The notes below the pieces were generated by a model. That model did no database searches. It had not been told where the DNA came from and was given only the letters and a program-made list of their open reading frames with translations. The translations under genes were made by a program, and so were the position numbers. DNA of 10,759 nucleotides from Acidimicrobiaceae bacterium (GTDB taxonomy: Bacteria > Actinomycetota > Acidimicrobiia > Acidimicrobiales > Palsa-688): positions 1-10,759 of the forward strand of contig PMLI01000097.1 of assembly GCA_003158835.1 (NCBI GenBank), in the 5' to 3' direction. Below, piece after piece: positions 6,216-10,759 of the stretch. Within the stretch, counting starts at the first letter, position 1, and each line of letters begins with the position of its first letter.

Positions 6216-6973
6216 ATGCGATCCTTCGATGAACTGGTGGGAGAGGTCGCTGCGGCCGATGTCACAGGGTGTGACGGGGGTTTGACGGGTTGAACGGGCG
6301 GGCGACTGAAGAGCGCCCGCCCTGGGGCTATGCGAAGCTCCTAGCGGATCGGCTCGGCCAGGTCGGCTCCGCCCTAGACATCGACACTGGCGGCGGCGAG
6401 GTCCTGGCGGAGGTACCGACGTTCCCACCGCTGATGGTTGCTACCGAGGCGTGGCCAGCCAACGCTCAGCGTGCCCGCAAACTGCTGGGCCCGCGCGGCG
6501 TGCAGATCATCGAGACCGTAAAGGACGCTCCGGACGAGTCGTTCGAGCTCGTGACCGCCCGGCACCCGGTACGGCCCGACTGGGAAGAGGTACACCGCGT
6601 CCTCGCACCAGGTGGCTACTACTTCGCGCAGCACGTCGGGCCGGGGTCGGCGTTCGAACTGATCGAGCACTTCCTCGGCCTGCTCCCCCGAGCAGGCGAG
6701 GGGCGGGACCCACAACGTGAATGTGCTGCCGCGCAAGGTGCCGGCTTGGTGGTCACCGATCTGCGTACCGCCCGGTGCCGCATGGAGTTCTACGACGTGG
6801 GTGCCGTGGTGTGGCTCCTTCGCAAGTGCGTCTGGTGGGTACCGGACTTCTCCGTCGAGAAGTACTGCGACAAGCTCGCAGATCTTGACACCCAGATGCG
6901 GGACGGCAAACCGTTCGTCGCACACTCGACCCGGCACCTGATCGAGGCACGACGACCGGCGCCACGTAGCTGA
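6216..6973 (+). CDS. Class I SAM-dependent methyltransferase, frame-disrupted near the N-terminus
   Basis: From the ATG at 6216 the frame reads M-R-S-F-D-E-L-V-G-E-V-A-A-A-D-V-T-G, the expected start for this actinobacterial methyltransferase family, then stops at 6291-6293. The rest, from G-R-A-T-E-E-R-P-P-W-G-Y, is in the -1 frame and open to 6973. Together they would give about 252 aa. The Rossmann glycine motif is A-L-D-I-D-T-G-G-G-E-V-L-A-E, with the acidic residue at the next strand end as V-A-T-E-A; G-G-Y-Y-F-A-Q-H-V-G and a conserved C-terminal half (F-Y-D-V-G-A-V-V-W-L-L-R-K) follow. Its substrate is unknown. Without correction, only initiation at the TTG at 6290 or further in would yield the catalytic domain. 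The break is at 6275-6290, in a G5 run flanked by TGACGGG repeats. Confidence 0.8.
6276..6322 (+). other. Possible -1 frameshift site: slippery heptamer plus stem-loop
   Basis: In the zero frame G-GGT-TTG (6278-6284) fits the X-XXY-YYZ slippery pattern. A stop (TGA, 6291-6293) follows, then a perfect 9-bp GC stem (6296-6304 with 6314-6322, 9-nt loop) starting 11 nt after the heptamer; AGGG (6266-6269) lies just upstream. A -1 slip here joins the two methyltransferase frames. However, the stem encodes a conserved protein motif and Z=G is unfavourable, so an indel in the G5 run is equally or more likely. Confidence 0.35.
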
Positions 6974-7152
6974 CCCTCTCAGCTCGGTTGGGCCGGGCGT
7001 TATGTCGCGCATACCCGTCACGGTCCGAGCACGCAGTGCCGTCGTTATGGGTGGATTTCCCTTGTAACTCCAAGGTTCTTAGACGACGCATAACAGGTGG
7101 ATCTGGAACCAGTTGACCCACGACGCTGAAGACAGCCGTCGTTGGCCGACAG

Positions 7153-7728
7153 TCACGGGCACCCCAACCTGTGGCGGAGGGCCGCTGCCACCCGGGTCGC
7201 ACCTGCCCTGGCGAGGCCGTCGGCAACATCGCATGGCGACATCGGGGGCCGCAGTTTCTCGGCTGCCATGCGCTCCAAAGTCTCGACGAAAGCGGCCGGC
7301 CGCCTGCGGAGCAGGCCGGCCAGGTAGGTGTCTGCAGAGCAAACGGCGACACCGTGGCCAGCAAGGAAATCGATAGGGAAGTCACGGACGTTGCGCGTGA
7401 GCAGAACTCTCGCACCCCCGAAAGCGCAGGCGGCGGTGTGGGCCCTGTCGTCAGGGTCGGGACCGGGGACGGTGCTGATGAGGCTCCTGTAGGTCTCGGG
7501 TCCGATCCGAGTGCTCCCGAAGAACCTCCGGACCGCCTCGGTCACCGACCGTGCTGTCTCGGGAGCCCTCCTGCCTTCTCGCACGATCACCCGTTCCCAC
7601 TCGTCCAGCAGCTCGTCAGTCCACACGAAGTCGATCAACAGGTCCTCGGCCAGCGACAGGACCAGGTCCATGACGCTGAAGGGGAACAGCTCGTTCGCGT
7701 CGACGAAGACCCGGTCCGGGCGTGCCAC
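7153..7728 (-). CDS. PIN domain protein, probable toxin of a type II toxin-antitoxin pair
   Basis: With the GTG start at 7728 the product is 191 aa. PIN domains are Mg2+-dependent ribonucleases; the acidic residues are visible as V-F-V-D-A-N near 7-12 (Asp10), T-D-E-L-L-D-E-W-E near 37-45, D-P-D-D-R-A-H near 91-97 (Asp94) and T-R-N-V-R-D-F near 111-117 (Asp116). A C-terminal helical extension follows (about 130-191). The longer open frame to 7881 merely overlaps the upstream gene in another frame and begins with Ser/Ala-rich noise, so the GTG is preferred. It starts 13 nt after the stop of the HTH gene, in an antitoxin-toxin order on one transcript. The pair resembles actinobacterial excisionase-type antitoxin/PIN modules; toxicity is inferred, not shown. 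Confidence 0.82.
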   Translation of the reverse strand: MARPDRVFVDANELFPFSVMDLVLSLAEDLLIDFVWTDELLDEWERVIVREGRRAPETARSVTEAVRRFFGSTRIGPETYRSLISTVPGPDPDDRAHTAACAFGGARVLLTRNVRDFPIDFLAGHGVAVCSADTYLAGLLRRRPAAFVETLERMAAEKLRPPMSPCDVADGLARAGATRVAAALRHRLGCP

Positions 7729-7741
7729 CTGAGGAAAGGTG

Positions 7742-8122
7742 CTAGCCGAGAGCGGCTCGCAGGACTTCCGAGCCCTGCTGGCGGCGCTGGCGCTCTTCTG
7801 CCAGGGCGAGCACGTCGCCGACCCTGATGCGGCGGTGCTTGCTGCCCGGTAGGCGGCGGAAGGCGAGCACCCCGTCAGCAAGGAGGCGGTCCACGAACTG
7901 GCGTGTCACTCCTAGGAGGTCGGCCGCCCCTGCCGGCGTGACCTCCTGGTCGGGCCGCAGGACGATCAGGTGGTCCCCGCGGGCGACCCCCTCGAACAGC
8001 TCCCGCACGGCCGCCCCGAACTCGCTGCCCGGGTCGGCAGCAGCCGCAAGGCGGGCCGCATCGGCTCGCGTGCCCTCATCGGGAGCGGCCAGGACGCTGA
8101 GCGAGCTTCGAGCCACGACCAT
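7742..8122 (-). CDS. Excisionase-family HTH protein, probable antitoxin
   Basis: The product is 126 aa. The C-terminal half has the winged helix of MerR/excisionase-type DNA-binding proteins: T-P-A-G-A-A-D-L-L-G-V-T-R-Q-F-V-D-R-L-L at about 62-81, then L-P-G-S-K-H-R-R-I-R and a D-V-L-A-L-A-E helix. The N-terminal ~55 residues are Ala-rich and helical and may bind the toxin. It precedes the PIN gene by 13 nt, so it probably represses the operon and neutralises the PIN protein. No good ribosome binding site precedes the ATG; a minus-strand TAGAGT (8134-8129) 6 nt upstream hints at a leaderless start. Excisionase proper is unlikely, because no integrase is nearby. Confidence 0.8.
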   Translation of the reverse strand: MVVARSSLSVLAAPDEGTRADAARLAAAADPGSEFGAAVRELFEGVARGDHLIVLRPDQEVTPAGAADLLGVTRQFVDRLLADGVLAFRRLPGSKHRRIRVGDVLALAEERQRRQQGSEVLRAALG

Positions 8123-8128
8123 GTCCGT

Positions 8129-8155
8129 ACTCTACACCATCAGCAATAACTGCAA
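8129..8155 (-). promoter_or_regulatory. Weak candidate promoter of the HTH/PIN operon
   Basis: On the minus strand TTGCAG (8155-8150) and TAGAGT (8134-8129) are 15 nt apart, and the second ends 6 nt before the ATG at 8122, so transcription would start at the codon. Both hexamers are imperfect and the spacing is short, so this is tentative. Confidence 0.3.
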
Positions 8156-8232
8156 CCGGGCGTGCCAAGCGGGCCCCTGGGCTGTTGACCTGAAGCTGAG
8201 AGACAAGGGGGGAGAACTTGCGCAAGCAGCCG

Positions 8233-9171
8233 TCAGCCGCCAAGCTCTGCGACGGCCCGGGCGAGGGCGTCCTCGATCGCCAACCGCGCCTTGGAGGGCT
8301 CCTTTGGTGTACGCAGGTGGTCGAGCGCCCCGATGATGCTCATGACGTCGGCCCATGGGTCAACGGCCCGGCCCGAGCGCTGCTCCCACGCCTGGCGCAG
8401 CTCGTCAGCGAGGGCGGCGTCGTAGTACAGCATGTTCAGCCGGCAGTGGCCGGGGTCGATCGAGGACGGCCCCAGGCAAGCTGACTGCCAGTCGACGACC
8501 CCGCTCAGGTGCCCCCGGGACCAAGGCAGGTTCCCGGGGTGGAAGTCCCGGTGCACGAAGCTGACGTTGCTGGCGGGGACCGGCCCTTGGAAGACTTCGG
8601 CGGCACGCGCCCAGGCCCGGGGCCTCGTCGCCCACCGCGGTGGGTCATAGCTCGCCTGGCGGTAGTGCCCGATCGGGCGGAGCACCTCACTGTCGGCGAC
8701 CTCGACGGCGGCGATTGCGACCATGGCGTCGGCGGTCTCGGCCAGGAACCGCCGACGGGCGCGCGGCTCCCACTCGGGCCGCCCGTCGAGCCAGGACATG
8801 ACCACGGCCGGTGCGCCGGCCTCGTGGCCATTTGGGTCTGCGGCCAGCAGCTCGGGGACGGGGGTACCGGCGGTGGCGGCCAGGCGCAGGGCGGCCGCCT
8901 CGTGGGCGACGATGTCAGGCGTCTCGACTAGCACGTCGTCCAGGACGTAACGACGCAGGACTACGACTCCAGGCCCTCGCGTCGGGCGGTGCAGCGTGAC
9001 CCTGTGCATTGCGCAGGTGGACCCGCCAGGCATGGGCTTGACGTCGACAACACCTGTCGCCCCCAGCGTGGTCACAAGCCAACGAAGCGCCTGTTCGGGC
9101 GGCCGGGCACGGACCACCGAGCGCGCCACGTCGGTCATCGGCGGCGTCGGCCCTTGCTCCATCCGCACCAT
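8233..9171 (-). CDS. APH/choline-kinase-like phosphotransferase family protein
   Basis: With the ATG at 9171 the product is 312 aa. The kinase-like fold is marked by the ATP-binding strand V-V-V-L-R-R-Y near 70-75, a helix with H-E-A-A-A-L-R-L-A near 90-97, the catalytic Brenner loop F-V-H-R-D-F-H-P-G-N at about 205-214 and the metal-binding D-W of V-V-D-W-Q-S-A at 227-228. Family members phosphorylate aminoglycosides, choline, homoserine or other small alcohols; the substrate cannot be told from the sequence. The frame is open further upstream to a GTG at 9303, but that extension uses rarer codons (AGA, ATA, CTA) and has no ribosome binding site. ATG codons at 9162 and 9138 are alternative starts. 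It sits 110 bp upstream of the HTH/PIN pair on the same strand, probably as a separate unit. Confidence 0.85.
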   Translation of the reverse strand: MVRMEQGPTPPMTDVARSVVRARPPEQALRWLVTTLGATGVVDVKPMPGGSTCAMHRVTLHRPTRGPGVVVLRRYVLDDVLVETPDIVAHEAAALRLAATAGTPVPELLAADPNGHEAGAPAVVMSWLDGRPEWEPRARRRFLAETADAMVAIAAVEVADSEVLRPIGHYRQASYDPPRWATRPRAWARAAEVFQGPVPASNVSFVHRDFHPGNLPWSRGHLSGVVDWQSACLGPSSIDPGHCRLNMLYYDAALADELRQAWEQRSGRAVDPWADVMSIIGALDHLRTPKEPSKARLAIEDALARAVAELGG

Positions 9172-9343
9172 TTTCGCCGCTAGGGGGTGCACCACGTGCC
9201 CGGCTGCCCGGGCTTCCGGGACGAACATTCTGCGGCGCACCCTGGCCTGGGCCGTTGCGCCCGTAGCCGTCGTTATCTCAAGCCCTTCCTGAGGTATGTC
9301 CACTGCTGACGGCGCGTCGGTACGACCCGCCCGGTAACGGTCG

Positions 9344-9538
9344 TTACGGCCCTTCGGGAAGGTACTCGACGTCTACGACATCTCCGCTCAGGCCCGCGCC
9401 CGTGGCGTCAACCATTGAACCAATGACACCCCGGACACGACTTGGGCTCCCTCTGATGACTTCGCCGTTGGCGAGGCGCAGGTTGAACACCCCAAACGGC
9501 CCGCTCCCGTCGGCCGGCGGCGGGACACGGTCAGCCAA
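9344..9538 (-). CDS. Possible small protein, unrecognised
   Basis: A minus-strand frame reads as protein-like sequence with G/C-rich third positions: F-N-L-R-L-A-N-G-E-V-I-R near the middle, then V-I-G-S-M-V-D-A-T-G and G-D-V-V-D-V-E-Y-L. The start is doubtful: TTG at 9538 gives 64 aa, GTG at 9490 gives 48 aa, and the frame itself extends into the preceding gene to 9619. No clear ribosome binding site was seen. It lies between two minus-strand genes, 20 nt after the LppX-like stop, so co-transcription is possible. I recognise no family, and it could be a fragment. Confidence 0.35.
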   Translation of the reverse strand: MADRVPPPADGSGPFGVFNLRLANGEVIRGSPSRVRGVIGSMVDATGAGLSGDVVDVEYLPEGP

Positions 9539-9557
9539 ACCCCGGGGAGGTCGCGAG

Positions 9558-10250
9558 CTAGCCGTCCTTTGGGAGGTTGACCGCGTGGGCGGGCACAGCC
9601 GGCATCGGCGCGTCGCCAAAATCAGAAAAGACCATGGAGCCAGACGAGCCGTTGCCCTGTCCTTGGATGCCTAGTAAGTACGGCGTACCGCTGGCGGCAA
9701 CATAGATCTTGTCGTGCTCGGAGTCCGTGAGGACGACCGCCGGGCGCCCTCGAAATCTCGCCTGGGCCGCGAGCTCAGAGAACCCGGCCAGGCCCGTCGT
9801 GAGCAGGCCTACGAACCGCCGGGAGTCGGTGAACTCGACGATCGAGGGGTACGAGGGGTTGGCCTCGGGCTCCTTCACCCATCGGTTGGCGACGAGCTCG
9901 GCCGTCGACTTGCTGCCGGTCAGTTCCTGCCAGGTCCTCTCGTCCGCCCTGATGTAGACGGTGCTGGCCGTGACGACGACCTCCATCGTGCCCCCCGGGA
10001 ACGGCTGGAAGCTGCCGCCGCCTTTGCTCGGGGACATGCTCATGTCGATGGTCGTCTCTCCGGCCCCGGAGCCGAAGTGGCCCAGGACGTGGAAGCTCGT
10101 CGCGTTCATCATGGCCGTCTTGGCCTCGGTGAAGATCGTGGTCGCGGCCCTTGCGTGCGCGGCACCGTTCTTTGTGGGAGCCAGAGTAGAGGGGAGCAGG
10201 CTGAGCACGGCAACCACGCCCACGGCGAATCGACCGAACTGGCGAGCCAT
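9558..10250 (-). CDS. Secreted LppX/LolA-like protein without lipobox
   Basis: With the ATG at 10250 the product is 230 aa. The N-terminus is a signal peptide: Arg3 and Arg7, a hydrophobic core F-A-V-G-V-V-A-V-L-S-L-L near 8-19, and a probable cleavage at A-H-A or A-R-A near 33-35. The mature part resembles the LppX/LprAFG group of the LolA fold, which carry lipids across the mycobacterial-type envelope: a helix with S-F-H-V-L-G near 52-57, strands with M-E-V-V-V-T-A-S-T-V-Y-I-R, then T-W-Q-E-L and a later P-A-V-V-L-T-D-S strand. There is no cysteine, so unlike LprG or LppX it is not a lipoprotein. The longer open frame to 10670 begins with Arg/Pro-rich noise. No ribosome binding site is obvious before 10250. 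Confidence 0.75.
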   Translation of the reverse strand: MARQFGRFAVGVVAVLSLLPSTLAPTKNGAAHARAATTIFTEAKTAMMNATSFHVLGHFGSGAGETTIDMSMSPSKGGGSFQPFPGGTMEVVVTASTVYIRADERTWQELTGSKSTAELVANRWVKEPEANPSYPSIVEFTDSRRFVGLLTTGLAGFSELAAQARFRGRPAVVLTDSEHDKIYVAASGTPYLLGIQGQGNGSSGSMVFSDFGDAPMPAVPAHAVNLPKDG

Positions 10251-10264
10251 TGGGCTGAGGCTAA

Positions 10265-10283
10265 CGCCGGCTCGAACCCGGCG
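10265..10283 (-). other. Hairpin just upstream of the LppX-like start
   Basis: A perfect 6-bp stem (CGCCGG/CCGGCG) encloses a 7-nt loop GTTCGAG on the minus strand, ending 14 nt before the ATG at 10250. It would lie in the mRNA leader and could affect translation. It resembles a tRNA T-arm only superficially. Confidence 0.35.
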
Positions 10284-10433
10284 GGCAACCGACGGGCCGC
10301 CTGCGGGCCTGGCAAACCCGACTCGGCCCCAAGAGCAGTCTGGCAGGAGCGCTCCGCCCACGCGCCCAGCCGGACGTGTTCCCTCCGCGCGGCGTTTATG
10401 TAGTTGACGCTGCGGTAGAGCGGTGCGCCCGAG

Positions 10434-10501
10434 CCGTCGATCGGGCGCGGGCGGCAGCCTGGGCGGTCGCTGGCGGTGGCACGCCAGATCTGGGCAATCT
10501 G
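10434..10501 (+). repeat. 68-bp dispersed repeat, copy B
   Basis: This is the partner of 2500-2567, in the same orientation, about 58 of 68 identical and gap-free. Its near edge is 184 nt upstream of the LppX-like start, almost the same distance as copy A from the aldolase start (181 nt). Confidence 0.7.
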
Positions 10502-10759
10502 GTGACCTGGACGACGCCGGCCACCAAGCCTGCCCTCCCGGACCGAGGACAGGGGATCGAGAGCGAGCTTGCCTTTGCTCGTGCGTTGGTCGAAACGGGC
10601 GAGTACTCGCACCGGACCCATCACCTGGCCTCCGCCCCCTCTTGGCCGCGCACTTTGCGTGGCGCCACACGGCTCATCTGCACCGCAGGGCAGGCGGGGT
10701 CGAGGGACGACGCGTAGTCTTGAACCGCACTCGTGGTCCGAGGTCATCGACATGCAGGC

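Larger units (their letters stand above)
10251..10759. other. Gene-poor region upstream of the LppX-like gene, with repeat copy B
   Basis: No convincing gene is seen. Open frames on both strands are Arg/Pro/Gly-rich without family resemblance. The stretch holds repeat copy B (10434-10501) and a hairpin (10265-10283) and should include the LppX-like promoter, which I could not pick out. A gene entering from the right edge cannot be excluded. Confidence 0.4.

Noticed and set aside
6374..7021. 215-aa minus-strand open frame
   Set aside because: It is the antisense shadow of the methyltransferase, whose plus-strand translation has clear family motifs.
7171..7827. 218-aa plus-strand open frame
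   Set aside because: It is antisense to the PIN gene; the minus strand carries the PIN acidic residues.
8509..8931. 140-aa plus-strand open frame
   Set aside because: It is antisense to the phosphotransferase, which has the H-R-D-F-H-P-G-N catalytic loop.
10251..10300. tRNA-like T-arm (stem, loop GTTCGAG, stem)
   Set aside because: The loop is out of register with a TTCGANN T-loop, and no D-arm, anticodon arm or acceptor stem can be placed around it on either strand.
10109..10753. 214-aa minus-strand open frame covering repeat copy B
   Set aside because: It overlaps the LppX-like gene in another frame, and the resemblance between the repeat copies is not biased to third codon positions.
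1..10759. CRISPR array, insertion sequence or integrase
   Set aside because: No regularly spaced repeats, no transposase or recombinase motifs and no terminal inverted repeats with target duplications were seen; the excisionase-like HTH protein pairs with a PIN gene instead.

Overview
The window is GC-rich DNA (roughly two thirds G+C by eye). Codon third positions are G/C-rich, GTG and TTG starts are used, at least one promoter looks leaderless, and an Stf0-type sulfotransferase remnant is present. Together these point to an actinobacterium (Actinomycetota); the species cannot be named from the sequence. It reads as ordinary chromosomal or accessory DNA made of short, loosely packed transcription units, several of them broken.

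Layout, left to right. (1) 1-1168, minus: a secreted Asp-box (BNR) repeat protein, split by a frameshift and running off the left edge. (2) 1169-1650: no convincing gene. (3) 1651-2319, minus: a class II aldolase/adducin-family protein with the three zinc histidines but Val where the catalytic Glu normally sits. (4) 2320-2665: intergenic, with copy A of a 68-bp dispersed repeat. (5) 2666-2929, plus: a small alpha/beta protein of unknown function. (6) 2930-3557: gene-poor, with a strong inverted repeat. (7) 3558-4269, minus: a two-gene unit of a dimeric alpha/beta-barrel protein and a VOC-fold protein, divergent from (8) 4333-4821, plus: a MarR-family regulator. The 63-bp intergene carries back-to-back promoters around a TTTC-N4-GAAA palindrome. 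(9) 5074-5421, minus: the N-terminal part of an Stf0 sulfotransferase. (10) 5649-5984, minus: a DUF952 protein. (11) 6216-6973, plus: a class I SAM-dependent methyltransferase whose first 25 codons are in a different frame from the rest. (12) 7153-8122, minus: an excisionase-type HTH protein followed by a PIN-domain protein, probably a toxin-antitoxin pair. (13) 8233-9171, minus: an APH/choline-kinase-like phosphotransferase. (14) 9344-9538, minus: a doubtful small ORF. (15) 9558-10250, minus: a secreted LppX/LolA-like protein with no lipobox cysteine. (16) 10251-10759: intergenic, with repeat copy B.

How the genes work together. The clearest functional unit is the MarR regulator with the divergent pair it probably controls. 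By analogy with MarR-type switches this would be a ligand-induced module, but the ligand is unknown. The HTH/PIN pair is the second unit. The other genes look independent.

No obviously new system is visible. The items most worth a second look are the methyltransferase frame break (a G5 run inside a -1 slippery heptamer, followed by a perfect 9-bp stem), the divergent MarR promoter with a leaderless start, the 68-bp repeat placed about 180 nt upstream of two unrelated genes, and the aldolase Glu-to-Val change.
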